Part shown: in pieces, positions 8,701 to 17,491 of the stretch
Layout of the letters: each line of letters starts with the position of its first letter
Numbering within the stretch: the stretch's first letter is position 1
Origin: Mycolicibacter heraklionensis
GTDB lineage: Bacteria > Actinomycetota > Actinomycetes > Mycobacteriales > Mycobacteriaceae
Direction of reading: 5' to 3'
Assembly: GCF_001021505.1 (NCBI RefSeq)
Contig: NZ_LDPO01000018.1
Location: forward strand, 1-64,000
Length of the DNA: 64,000 bases
Program-made: the position numbers and the translations under genes
Notes under the pieces: generated by a model
Told to the model about the DNA's origin: nothing
Database searches by the model: none
What the model saw: the letters and a program-made list of their open reading frames with translations, nothing else

Positions 8701-10959
8701 ATCGGCGGTTCGGGCACCGACGGCGGTAACGGCGGAAACGGCGGCGCGGGCGGTGCCGGCGGTGCGCTGGCGATCAACACCGCGGGCAATGGCGGCGTCG
8801 GTGGTGATGGTGGAGCCGGTGGCAACGGCGGCACCGGTGGCAATGGGTTCAACGCCACGGTGGCCGGTGCTGCCGGCGGAAACGGCGGTAGTGGCGGGCA
8901 GGCCGGTTCCGGCGGGCACGGCGGCACCGGCGGTGCTGCCGGTGCCACCGACCACGGCACCGTCGGCCTCAACGGCAACGGCGGTGCGGGCGGTAACGCC
9001 GGCAGCGCAGGCCAGGGCGGCAACGGAGGCCGTGGCGGCGACGGCAACGCGAGTACCCCGAATGGCGGTCGCGGCGGTGACGGCGGCGACCCGGGCAGTG
9101 CGGCTGGTGCCGGTGGTCACGGTGGTGCGGCCGGCAGCACGGTCGGCGGCGGTGGAAGCGATGGCGGCGACGGCGTGTCCGGTACGCCCGTGCAGGGTCC
9201 GTCCGGCAACGGCGGCGACGGCGGAAACGGCTTCACCCCGACCGGTGCCGGCGCCAGCGGCGGCAACGGCGGCGCCGGCGGTAACGGCGGCAGCGCGGGC
9301 AACGGCGGTAACGGCGGGGCAGGTGGTGACGGCGTGGCCGGTACCGCCGGTGCGGCGGCGACCGCGGCCGGGACGACCGGCGGGAACGGCAACATCGGCG
9401 GCAACGGCGGCAAGGGCGGTGCCGGCGGTAACGGCGGCACCCTCGCGGCTAACACCGCTGGTAAGGGTGGTGCCGGTGGCGACGGCGGTGCCGGTGGCCG
9501 GGGCGGCGATGGCGCTACCGGCACCAGCAACGCGACTCAAAAAGACGGCGGTCGCGGCGGTGACGGCGGCGCCGGCGCCGCGGGCGGTAACGGCGGTGCC
9601 GGCGGGGCCGCCGGTACGGCTCAGAACGGCAGTGTGCAGGGTGTTGCCGGCGTCAATGGCGACGGCGGCACCGGTGGCGCTGGGGGTAATGCCGGCGCCG
9701 GTGGAATGGCTGGCCACACCAGCTCGAGTGACTGGACCTTGGGTACCGGCGGTACCGGCGGTACCGGCGGTCTCGGCGGCAACGGTGGGGCGGCCGGCGC
9801 CGGACCGAGCGCGACCGGTGTCGACGGTACCGGCGGCGCCGGCGGCAACGGCGGCACCGGTGGCGCGTCGGCGGACGGTGGCGGCAACCCGCACACCATC
9901 CCGAACACTGCGGGGTCGGCAGGCAAGGGCGGCCTCGGTGGAAACGGTGGTACCGGCTATATCGGTGGCGCCGGTGGCAACGGCGGCAACGGCGGCAACG
10001 CCAACCCGCTCGCTTCGGTCAACAACAACGGTCCGGGCGCGGCCGCCGGGGCCGGTGGCAATGGTGGCGCCGGCGGTATGGCCACCGGCAACAGCGCCGG
10101 GGCCACTGGTGGCAAGGGCGGTGCCGGCGGCGACGGCGGCACGCCCGGCTGGCTGAGCCAGGGCGGCGCGGCCGGCGGCAACGGCGGTGCCGGTGGCGAC
10201 GGTGGGACCGTCGGTAACGGCGGCGACGGCGGCGCCGGCGGCAAAGGCGGGGCCGGTACCAACGGCATCAACGGCAGTGGTGATGGCGTTGGCGGCTACA
10301 ACGGAGCCGTCGGTGGCGTGGGTGGCGTCGGCGGTAACGGTGGCAGTGGCGGCTCGATTTCCGGCGACGCCGGTAACGGCGGCGTTGGCGGCGCCGGCGG
10401 AAACGGCGGCGTCGGCGGAAACGGCACCAACGGCCACAGCGCCGGATTCAGCCCCACCAACAGCAAGTCGGGTGGCGCCGGTGGCTCGGGCGGTGCCGGT
10501 GGCGCGGGCGGTCGCGGCGGCGCCGGTGGCACCGCCACCAACGGCGCCGGCGGTGATGGTGGCAACGGTGGCCGCGGCGGAGCGGGCAACAACGGCGGCA
10601 CCGGTGGGGCCGGCGGCAGCGGTTGGGGCCTCTACTCCGCCTCTGCCGGCGGTGACGGTGGAGCCGGCGGTACGGGTGGCGCCAGCGGCGCGGGCGGTGC
10701 CGGTGGTGCCAGCGGCAATGGCCCCGGTGGCGACGGCGGCGACAGCGGCCAGGGCGGCAACGGCGGCAACGGCGGCAACGGCGGTGGCGGCGGCGGCAGC
10801 TACAACAGCAAGCCCGGTGGAAACGGCGGCGGGGCCGGCTCCGGTGGTGCTGCGGGCGCCGTCGGCACCGGTGGCAGCGGAACCCCGACCGGTGATCCGG
10901 GCTCATCCGGCGGGAACGGACCGGGTGGCAGTACGGGCACCGCCGGACCCCATGGCTAA
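5767..10959 (+). CDS. Exported PE-less PGRS repeat protein (gene 2, leader class A)
   Basis: I place the start at GTG 5767 (MIGKRHK..., 1,730 aa). It has GAGG six bases upstream, and the paralogue at 24660 starts at the equivalent MTGKRQS. An in-frame ATG at 5755 would add four residues. Residues 1-41 form a signal peptide: basic n-region with a twin-arginine-like SRRLLGAG, Ala-rich core, and AQA|D cleavage. A non-repetitive domain of about 85 residues follows, rich in Trp, Phe and Asp, containing FDWLLDLFNPAAWPAAEVD and PMHASMVDWIESPLG. It ends in FGFGSIIIGNGAAG, which resembles the GRPLIGNGA hinge that precedes PGRS domains in PE_PGRS proteins. The rest is PGRS repeat with aromatic blocks (FDVAAYNAAHA, FTSSTAG, YNAAGDAG, FTPTGAG). 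No PE domain is present. Export and a surface location are inferred. It probably belongs to the gene 1-4 transcription unit. Confidence 0.9.
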   Translation: MIGKRHKATRASRRLLGAGSAAAAFLTFGVTPLVSAPAAQADGEFDWLLDLFNPAAWPAAEVDTAGAFDWGSLFDPSAGLASGDPFDLTVLVESYIYTPMHASMVDWIESPLGIQVDSFINDTFGFGSIIIGNGAAGVAGVDGGNGGAGGWLFGDGGDGVAGGDGGAAGLFGNGGAGGAGLAGGDGGTGGAGGSWMGIGGAGGAGGVDGGNGGDGGAGAGWLFGSGGAGGAGGIGAAGAAGIDGAAGVWANGGAGAGVAGGNGVVGGNGGNGGAGGKASGLFGTGGNGGAGGVGGVGGNGGRGGDGAAGQWDAAASNGNGGDGAGGGDGANGGLGGNGGVAGAGAGFGSAGVNGLGGQGGAGGNAGIAGDGGAGLDATSEHPDGGDGGDGGDPGAIGHGGEGGLTGGSTTERAASGADGQAAGHGGNGGNGGDGFDVAAYNAAHANDVGFRALTFAGGNGGNAGNAGLVGDGGDGGNGGNGGAGGPGGNGGWSGGKGGTGGDGGNGGNGGAAGALSGNGGQGGNGGLGGDGGHGGNGTGVNSNAGSGGDGGKGGIGGQGGAGQTGAAGSYLTGDGNGGNGTNGGAGGTGGDGGKGGDAGTATGTGNLGANGNGGAGGQGGIGGAAGDGGRGADGDASNINGGNGGNGGHVGIAGAGGNGGAAGVGGLGGNAGAQGAEGNTPTGGGNGGDGGNGFTSSTAGVNGGAGGAGGNGGDHGSGGNGGNGGNGFTGVAGVSATTAGGSGTSGGNGTDGGAGGAGGLGGSIAGNGGNGGLGGAGGAGGNGGDGLAGAQVTAAGANGNNGGSGGNGGNAGSGGAGGNAGGTAGGSGNAGVNGTGGAGGSGGNAGTAGNGSDGAAGNASNVNGGKGGDGGDAGTAGTAGQGGAVGTGGTGGNAGADGAAGAAITGPAGNGGNGGAGYNAAGDAGAAGGTSGGNGGAGGDGGNVGNGGNGGVGGSGKSGVGGGSAAGTAGTAGSPNGGIGGSGTDGGNGGNGGAGGAGGALAINTAGNGGVGGDGGAGGNGGTGGNGFNATVAGAAGGNGGSGGQAGSGGHGGTGGAAGATDHGTVGLNGNGGAGGNAGSAGQGGNGGRGGDGNASTPNGGRGGDGGDPGSAAGAGGHGGAAGSTVGGGGSDGGDGVSGTPVQGPSGNGGDGGNGFTPTGAGASGGNGGAGGNGGSAGNGGNGGAGGDGVAGTAGAAATAAGTTGGNGNIGGNGGKGGAGGNGGTLAANTAGKGGAGGDGGAGGRGGDGATGTSNATQKDGGRGGDGGAGAAGGNGGAGGAAGTAQNGSVQGVAGVNGDGGTGGAGGNAGAGGMAGHTSSSDWTLGTGGTGGTGGLGGNGGAAGAGPSATGVDGTGGAGGNGGTGGASADGGGNPHTIPNTAGSAGKGGLGGNGGTGYIGGAGGNGGNGGNANPLASVNNNGPGAAAGAGGNGGAGGMATGNSAGATGGKGGAGGDGGTPGWLSQGGAAGGNGGAGGDGGTVGNGGDGGAGGKGGAGTNGINGSGDGVGGYNGAVGGVGGVGGNGGSGGSISGDAGNGGVGGAGGNGGVGGNGTNGHSAGFSPTNSKSGGAGGSGGAGGAGGRGGAGGTATNGAGGDGGNGGRGGAGNNGGTGGAGGSGWGLYSASAGGDGGAGGTGGASGAGGAGGASGNGPGGDGGDSGQGGNGGNGGNGGGGGGSYNSKPGGNGGGAGSGGAAGAVGTGGSGTPTGDPGSSGGNGPGGSTGTAGPHG
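7069..9231 (+). repeat. Degenerate long-period repeat in gene 2
   Basis: Aromatic-anchored blocks start at 7069 (FDVAAYNAAHA), 7846 (FTSSTAG), 8518 (YNAAGDAG) and 9232 (FTPTGAG). Spacings are 777, 672 and 714 bp, all in frame. The order of motifs between anchors (a [NG]GNGG run, GD[AG] with N-G-G, GTGG..G) is similar from period to period, but sequence identity is modest. Confidence 0.55.
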
Positions 10960-11016
10960 CCGCACGTTCGCCGACTCGACCAACTAACCCGAACTCAGCA
11001 GATAGGCGTCACTCCC

Positions 11017-14000
11017 ATGGCTCGTAAGAACCACAGCAACCGTCGTCGCGCCGTCGGCGCCGCTGGGGCCGTCAGCGCATTCCTGGCATTCGGCATGGCG
11101 CCGCAAGCACAGGCCGACTTCGGTTTGGACGACCTGTTCGACCCGAGCACCTGGGCGCCGCTATTCGACTCCAGCACTTGGGATTCGGGCTTCAACTGGG
11201 ATCATCTGTTCGCCGGTGACGAGCTGACAGACGCGCTGACGGCGGCCTATGCGGGCTCGGCGGCCGACACCGGTGGTATCACCGCCATTGTCGACCAGTG
11301 GTTTTACACCCCGATGCACAACGCGATGGTCGACTGGATCAACAGTCCGTTCGGCACCCAGGTCGACACCTTCATCAACAACACCTTCGGGTTCGGCTCG
11401 ATCATCATCGGCAACGGTGCGGCGGGCACCGAGCTCAACCCCGACGGCGGCAACGGCGGCTGGTTGTACGGCGACGGCGGCGCGGGCTATGACGGTTCGC
11501 TGACCGGCGTGGCCGGTGGCGATGGTGGCGCGGCCGGGATGTTCGGCAACGGTGGGGCCGGCGGCGACGGCGGCGCGGGCTTCGACGGCGGCAACGGTGG
11601 TGCCGGCGGCAGCTGGAGCGGTATCGGCGGCGCCGGCGGTGCCGGTGGTGTCAACGGCGATGGCGGTAATGGCGGCGTTGGTACCGGCTGGCTCTTCGCC
11701 ATCGGCGGTGCCGGTGGTGTCGGCGGCGACGGCCTGGTCGGCACCGCGGGTGCGGTCGGTGTCGCCGGCATTGACAGCGGTAACGGTGGCGCCGGCGGTA
11801 ATGGTGGTGTCGGCGGCAACGGTGGCACCGGTGGTGCGTCCAAGGCATTCCTGTTCGGTGCGGGCGGCAAGGGCGGCGCGGCCGGTGACGGTGGCAGCGG
11901 TGGCGTCGGTGGCGCGGGCTTGGCCGGCACCAACGGAAACGACGGCGAGACAGGCACCTTCGCCGGCGGTGGCACCGGCAACGGTGGCGACGGCACCGAC
12001 GGCACGAATGGCGGCAACGGCGGCACCGGCGGCAACGGCGGAGCGGCCGGGACGGCCGGTGCCGGTGGGACGGCCAGCTCGTGGTTCGGCAGCAACGGTG
12101 CGGCCGGGGCCGGCGGTCAGGCCGGCAACGGCGGCAACGGCGGGGCCGGCGGTGTCGCCGGACTCGGCGGCAACGGCGGTGCGGGTGCGACCGGCACGGC
12201 GTCGAACCTCAACGGTGGCGCGGGCGGTCACGGCGGCGACACCGGCACGGCCGGCGCCGGCGGCGCGGGCGGACAAGCCGGGGGCGCCGGAGCAGTAGCG
12301 GGTCAGCAGGGCATCAACGGTGCCGACGTGACCGGTGTCGGTGGCAACGGCGGCGCCGGTGGCGACGGTTACAGCCCCACGGCCGCAGGCGAATCGGGCG
12401 GCAACGGGGGCGCCGGCGGTGACGGCGGCGCCTACGGCAACGGCGGTGCGGGCGGCAACGGTGGCAACGGGGCGGCCGGCATCGCCGGCAGCGACGGCAG
12501 CACCACCAACCCCGACGGCACCGACGGTCACACGGGTGGAAACGGCGGCACCGGCGGCGTCGGCGGCAAGGGCGGTTCGGTAGCCGGTAACGGCGGGGCC
12601 GGCGGTCGCGGCGGCCACGGCGCGGACGGTGGCGCAGGCGGCGACGGTGTCCTCGGCGCGACCGGCTCGTTCGACGGCGGTGGCACCGGCATCGGCGGCA
12701 ATGGTGGCGACGCGGGCAGCGGCGGCAACGGGGGCAGCGGCGGCAACGGCGGCGCGGGCGGTACCGCGGCCCACGGCGTCGCGGGTTCCACCGGAGCTGG
12801 AGGCAACGCCGGTAGCGGTGGCGCCGCCGGCACGGCCGGCGACGGTGGCGCCGGTGCGGCTGGCACGGCTGCGCATCGGGACGGCGGCAACGGCGGTAAC
12901 GGTGGCGACACCGGCACCGGCGGCAGCGCCGGCACTGCGGGCACCGGATCCCACACCGGCGCAGCGGGTTCGGCCGGCAGCACCGCCACCATCGGCCAAG
13001 GCAACGGCGGCGCGGGCGGCGACGGATTCAGCGCCACCAACGCAGGCGAATCGGGCGGCAACGGCGGCGCCGGCGGTGACGGCGGCGATCACGGCAACGG
13101 CGGAAACGGTGGCGCCGGTGGATCCGGTGCCGACGGCACGAACGGGGCCGTCGGCAACGCGGTGAACCCCGATGGCGGCAACGGCACCGTCGGCGGCAGC
13201 GGCGGCGCCGGTGGTGCCGGCGGCAAGGGCGGCGCTGAGGCCGGCAACGGCGGCGCCGGCGGCGTGGGCGGTGCCGGTGGCGCGGGCGGTAACGGCGGTA
13301 ACGGGGTGACCGGGGCCAACGCCAGCACAGCCGGCGGCAACGGCGCGAACGGTGGCGACGGCGGCGATGGCGCCGTCGGCGGCAACGGCGGTGCGGGCGG
13401 TGTCGGCGGAACGGCCGCGCACGGTACTGCCGGTGCAAACGCCTCCGGCGGCGCCGGCGGCCGCGGCGGTGACGCGGGGGCTGCCGGCAACGGCGGGGCC
13501 GGCGGCAACGGCAACGCCACCCACATCGACGGTGGCAACGGCGGCGACGGCGGCGATGTCGGCACCGCCGCCGCGGGCGGCAACGGCGGAGCGGCCGGCG
13601 GTGTGGGGGCGACGGTCGGTGCCACCGGCGCACACGGCGCCGAAATCATCGGGGCCTCCGGCAATGGCGGCCAGGGCGGCGCGGGCTTCAGCCCCACCGC
13701 GGCAGGACAATTCGGCGGCGACGGCGGCGCAGGCGGTAACGGCGGCGCCCACGGCAACGGTGGCAACGGCGGTGCCGGTGCGGCAGGTTCTGCCGGAACC
13801 AGCGGGCCGGTCGGAAACAACGGCACCCAGGCCAGCGTCAATGGCACCAACGGCGGACAGGGCGGCTCCGGCGGCAACGGCGGTAACGGCGGCGCCGGCG
13901 GTGCCGGTGGCTCACTGAGCATCAACACCGCGGGTAACGGCGGCATCGGGGGCGCGGGCGGCGCCGGTGGCAACGGCGGTGTCGGCGGCAAGGGCTTCAC

Positions 14001-17000
14001 CGCGACGACGCCCGGTGCCGACGGCGGCAACGGCGGCAAGGGTGGTCAAGCCGGGTCCGGTGGTATCGGCGGCGCCGGCGGCAACGCGGGCACCGCGGCC
14101 AACGGAACCGTCGGCAACAACGGCAACGGCGGGGCCGGCGGTAACGCCGGCGACGCCGGAGCGGGCGGCAACGGCGGCGACGGTGCCGCCGGAAATGCCG
14201 CCAACCCCAATGGCGGCAATGGGGGTCAGGGTGGCGACCCTGGCAACGTCGCCGGGACCGGTGGCGCCGGCGGCACGGCCGGCGCCACCTCCGGCGGCGG
14301 CGGCACCCACGGCGGCCACGGCGCCGACGGAGTCTCAGCGACCACGGTGTCGGGTAACGGCGGCAACGGTGGTGCCGGGTACAGCCCGACCAACATGGCC
14401 GACAACGGCGGCAACGGTGGTGCCGGCGGTAACGGTGGCGCGGCGGGTGCGGCCGGCAACGGCGGAAATGGTGGTGCCGGCGGTGCGGGCGCCACCGGGC
14501 TCGGCGGTAACGGTGCGGTCGGTACGGCGGGCACGGCCGGTAACCCCAATGGCGGTGCCGGCGGTTCGGGTGCGGCCGGCGGCAACGGCGGCCGGGGTGG
14601 CAGCGGCGGCGCCAGCGGCGCGCTGGTGACCAACCACGCGGGCAATGGTGGCGCTGGCGGCAAGGGCGGTGACGGCGGCGCCGGTGGCACCGGTGGTGCC
14701 GGGTTCAGCCCGACCGCGGCAGGCGCCAACGGCGGTGACGGCGGCAAGGGCGGTCAGGCCGGCTCCGGTGGTATCGGTGGTGCCGGCGGCAACGCGGGCG
14801 CGGTCAACGGCGCGGCCTCCGCGGGTGACAACGGCAACGGTGGCGCCGGCGGCAACGCCGGGGTGGCCGGCGCGGGCGGCAACGGTGGCAACGGCGCAGC
14901 TGGAGACGTGACCAGCCCCAACGGCGGCAACGGTGGCCGGGGCGGGGATGCGGGCAATGTCGCCGGAACCGGTGGTGCCGGCGGTGCGCACGGCACCGGC
15001 GGTACCGGCGGTCTCGACGGAGCAACCGGCGCCAACGGCACAGCGGTGAGCGTGGCCTCCGGCAACGGCGGCAACGGTGGTGCCGGGTTCAGCCCCACCA
15101 GCGTGGCCGACAACGGCGGCAACGGTGGTGTCGGCGGTAACGGCGGCGCGGGTGGTTCGGCCGGCAACGGTGGCAATGGCGGCGTCGGTGGTGCGGGTGC
15201 GACCGGTGTCGGTGGGACCGGCGCAGCCGGCACGGCGGGCACGGCCGCCAATCCCAATGGCGGCGCCGGTGGTTCCGGTGCAGCCGGCGGCAACGGCGGC
15301 AAGGGCGGCAACGGCGGGGCCAGCGGCGCGCTGGTGGCCAACCACGCCGGCAACGGTGGCGCTGGCGGTAAGGGCGGTGACGGCGGCGCCGGTGGTACCG
15401 GTGGTGCCGGGTTCAGTCCGACGGCGGCCGGCGCCAACGGGGGTGACGGCGGCAAGGGTGGTCAGGCCGGCTCCGGTGGCGTCGGCGGTGCCGGCGGTAA
15501 CGCGGGCGCGGTCAACGGCGCGGCCTCCGCGGGTGCCAACGGCAGCGGTGGTGCCGGCGGCAACGCCGGGACGGCCGGCCAGGGTGGCAACGGTGGCAAC
15601 GGTGCCGCCGGCGATGCCACCACCCTCAACGGTGGCAACGGCGGTCGCGGCGGGGATGCGGGCAACGTCGCCGGCACCGGTGGTGCCGGTGGTGCACGCG
15701 GCACCGGCGGTACGGGTGGCCTGAACGGAGCGACCGGTGCCAACGGCACACCCGCCGTCGGCCCATCCGGCAACGGCGGTAACGGCGGTAACGGCTACAA
15801 CGCCGCCGCTGACCCCAACGCCGCGGCCGGCACCCGAGGTGGCGACGGCGGTAAGGGCGGCACCGGCGGCTCAATCGGCAACGGCGGCAACGGCGGTGCC
15901 GGTGGCACCGGTGCGGCGGGCCAAGCCGGCGGAAACGCCGCCAACGCCGGAGGATCCGGCACGGCCGGACTCACCGGTGGTGCCGGCGGCAACGGCGGTG
16001 CGGGCGGCAACGGCGGTGCGGTGTCCGGCGCGGCCGGCAACGGCGGCGCCGGCGGCAAGGGCGGCGTCGGTGGTGCGGGCGGTAGCGGCGCGAACGGCTC
16101 GACCGGCATCACCGCACCCGACGGTGGCGGACTCACCGGCGGCAAGGGCGGCAACGGCGGGAGCGGGGCTATCGGCGGAGCTGGTGGGGTCGGCGGCAAC
16201 GGCGGCGTCGGCGGCACCGCCACCGACGGCAGCACCGGCAGCCACGGCGTCGGCGGCCAAGGCGGTGCCGGTGGCCAGGGCGGCAACGCCGGCAATGGCG
16301 GTACCGGCGGCGCAGGTGCCGGCGGCGGCACCAACGCGGCCGCCGGAAACGGAGGCCAGGGCGGCAACGGCGGAAACCGCGGTGGCGGCGGGGCCGGCGG
16401 TCTGGGCGGCGACAGCGGCAACGGCCAGCTGGCTGCAAGCGGGACCGCGGGCGCGACCGGCGTCAGCGGCGGTAACGGCGGTAACGGCGGTGTCGGCGGC
16501 AACGGCCAGGGCACCGTCAACGGTGCCGCGCAGATCGGTGGCATCGGCGGCAAGGGTGGCGACGCCGGCACCATCGGCAACGGCGGCAACGGCGGTGCCG
16601 GCGGCAATGGTGCGGCCGGAACCGCCGGCTACACCCCCCCGACTGGCCAGGCGGCCGGTGGCGGAACCGGAGCCAACGGCTCCAACGCCACCCAGGCCGG
16701 TCAGACCGGTGGTGCCGGTGGCACGGGGGCGTCCGCGTCGTGCGCGCTCTTCTTCGGCTGCGGCGACATCAACGCCGGCGACGGCGGCAACGGCGGCAAC
16801 GGCGGGCAGGCAGCCGCGGGCGGCAACGGCGGCGCCGGCGGTGGCGCCAAGGCAGAGACCGGCGGAACCCGCGGCTACGCATACGGCGGCGACGGCGGTG
16901 ACGGCGGTAACGGCGGTAACGGCACCAACGGCACGGCCGGGGCCAGCGGTGGCGCCGGCGGCGCGGGCGGCAAGGGCGGCACGATCGCCGGCAACGGCGG

Positions 17001-17415
17001 TGACGGCGGTCTCGGCGGCTTGGGCGGTAACGGCGGCGCCGGCGAGAACGGTGGCAACGGTGGCGCCGGTGGCGGCGGCGGTACCGGTGAGAACTACCAG
17101 GGCACCGGTTACGCCAAGGGCGGCGATGGCGGCGACGGTGGCACCGGCGGCAAGGGCGGTAACGGTGGCGCGGGCGGTAACGGCGGAGTTGGTGGCGCCG
17201 CGGGGACTGCGCAAGGCATCGGTGCCAACGGGAACACCGGTGTCGGCGGCGGCGGCACCGGCGGTGCGGCCGGTTCCGGTGGCGCCGGCGGTACTGCCGG
17301 GGCGGCCGGATCGGCGTCGGCGGGCGGCGCGGTGAGCGCGGACCCGGGCGCTGCGGGGCAGACCGGCACCGCCGGCGGCTCCGGCACGAAGGGCACCGAT
17401 GGTGCTCACGGCTGA
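11017..17415 (+). CDS. Exported PE-less PGRS repeat protein (gene 3, leader class B)
   Basis: ATG 11017 begins a 2,132-aa protein, MARKNHSNRRRAVGAAGAVS... The first 33 residues are a signal peptide: Arg/Lys n-region with RRR, core AVSAFLAFGMA, and AQA|D cleavage. Residues 34 to about 130 form a non-repetitive domain with DFGLDDLFDP, a FNWDHLFAGDEL helix and PMHNAMVDWINSPFGTQVD. It closes with FGFGSIIIGNGAAGTELNPDGG, shared with gene 4. The remainder is PGRS repeat with Ser-Pro-Thr aromatic blocks ([FY]SPTxAG). Near the C-terminus, ASCALFFGCGD holds the only cysteines I see (codons 16741-16743 and 16759-16761). The leader and linker mark it as a close paralogue of gene 4. It starts 57 bp after gene 2 with no visible terminator between them. 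The upstream AGATAGG is only a fair ribosome binding site. An envelope or surface role is inferred. Confidence 0.9.
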   Translation: MARKNHSNRRRAVGAAGAVSAFLAFGMAPQAQADFGLDDLFDPSTWAPLFDSSTWDSGFNWDHLFAGDELTDALTAAYAGSAADTGGITAIVDQWFYTPMHNAMVDWINSPFGTQVDTFINNTFGFGSIIIGNGAAGTELNPDGGNGGWLYGDGGAGYDGSLTGVAGGDGGAAGMFGNGGAGGDGGAGFDGGNGGAGGSWSGIGGAGGAGGVNGDGGNGGVGTGWLFAIGGAGGVGGDGLVGTAGAVGVAGIDSGNGGAGGNGGVGGNGGTGGASKAFLFGAGGKGGAAGDGGSGGVGGAGLAGTNGNDGETGTFAGGGTGNGGDGTDGTNGGNGGTGGNGGAAGTAGAGGTASSWFGSNGAAGAGGQAGNGGNGGAGGVAGLGGNGGAGATGTASNLNGGAGGHGGDTGTAGAGGAGGQAGGAGAVAGQQGINGADVTGVGGNGGAGGDGYSPTAAGESGGNGGAGGDGGAYGNGGAGGNGGNGAAGIAGSDGSTTNPDGTDGHTGGNGGTGGVGGKGGSVAGNGGAGGRGGHGADGGAGGDGVLGATGSFDGGGTGIGGNGGDAGSGGNGGSGGNGGAGGTAAHGVAGSTGAGGNAGSGGAAGTAGDGGAGAAGTAAHRDGGNGGNGGDTGTGGSAGTAGTGSHTGAAGSAGSTATIGQGNGGAGGDGFSATNAGESGGNGGAGGDGGDHGNGGNGGAGGSGADGTNGAVGNAVNPDGGNGTVGGSGGAGGAGGKGGAEAGNGGAGGVGGAGGAGGNGGNGVTGANASTAGGNGANGGDGGDGAVGGNGGAGGVGGTAAHGTAGANASGGAGGRGGDAGAAGNGGAGGNGNATHIDGGNGGDGGDVGTAAAGGNGGAAGGVGATVGATGAHGAEIIGASGNGGQGGAGFSPTAAGQFGGDGGAGGNGGAHGNGGNGGAGAAGSAGTSGPVGNNGTQASVNGTNGGQGGSGGNGGNGGAGGAGGSLSINTAGNGGIGGAGGAGGNGGVGGKGFTATTPGADGGNGGKGGQAGSGGIGGAGGNAGTAANGTVGNNGNGGAGGNAGDAGAGGNGGDGAAGNAANPNGGNGGQGGDPGNVAGTGGAGGTAGATSGGGGTHGGHGADGVSATTVSGNGGNGGAGYSPTNMADNGGNGGAGGNGGAAGAAGNGGNGGAGGAGATGLGGNGAVGTAGTAGNPNGGAGGSGAAGGNGGRGGSGGASGALVTNHAGNGGAGGKGGDGGAGGTGGAGFSPTAAGANGGDGGKGGQAGSGGIGGAGGNAGAVNGAASAGDNGNGGAGGNAGVAGAGGNGGNGAAGDVTSPNGGNGGRGGDAGNVAGTGGAGGAHGTGGTGGLDGATGANGTAVSVASGNGGNGGAGFSPTSVADNGGNGGVGGNGGAGGSAGNGGNGGVGGAGATGVGGTGAAGTAGTAANPNGGAGGSGAAGGNGGKGGNGGASGALVANHAGNGGAGGKGGDGGAGGTGGAGFSPTAAGANGGDGGKGGQAGSGGVGGAGGNAGAVNGAASAGANGSGGAGGNAGTAGQGGNGGNGAAGDATTLNGGNGGRGGDAGNVAGTGGAGGARGTGGTGGLNGATGANGTPAVGPSGNGGNGGNGYNAAADPNAAAGTRGGDGGKGGTGGSIGNGGNGGAGGTGAAGQAGGNAANAGGSGTAGLTGGAGGNGGAGGNGGAVSGAAGNGGAGGKGGVGGAGGSGANGSTGITAPDGGGLTGGKGGNGGSGAIGGAGGVGGNGGVGGTATDGSTGSHGVGGQGGAGGQGGNAGNGGTGGAGAGGGTNAAAGNGGQGGNGGNRGGGGAGGLGGDSGNGQLAASGTAGATGVSGGNGGNGGVGGNGQGTVNGAAQIGGIGGKGGDAGTIGNGGNGGAGGNGAAGTAGYTPPTGQAAGGGTGANGSNATQAGQTGGAGGTGASASCALFFGCGDINAGDGGNGGNGGQAAAGGNGGAGGGAKAETGGTRGYAYGGDGGDGGNGGNGTNGTAGASGGAGGAGGKGGTIAGNGGDGGLGGLGGNGGAGENGGNGGAGGGGGTGENYQGTGYAKGGDGGDGGTGGKGGNGGAGGNGGVGGAAGTAQGIGANGNTGVGGGGTGGAAGSGGAGGTAGAAGSASAGGAVSADPGAAGQTGTAGGSGTKGTDGAHG
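12370..15795 (+). repeat. Tandem long-period repeat in gene 3 (five periods, last two exactly 708 bp)
   Basis: Aromatic codons of the [FY]S[PA]T block fall at 12370, 13027, 13687, 14380, 15088 and 15796, giving periods of 657, 660, 693, 708 and 708 bp. The last two periods (14380-15087 and 15088-15795) are highly similar at DNA level. They share the sub-anchors 14704 and 15412, so each 708-bp unit splits into 324 + 384 bp. This looks like a recent in-frame duplication inside an older array, covering about residues 452-1593. Confidence 0.8.
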
Positions 17416-17491
17416 ATCCCGCATCCACGCCAGCTGTCGTCAGCACCTGCTCCCCTGACTCACTCCACTCATCCAGATAGAGGTCGATCCA

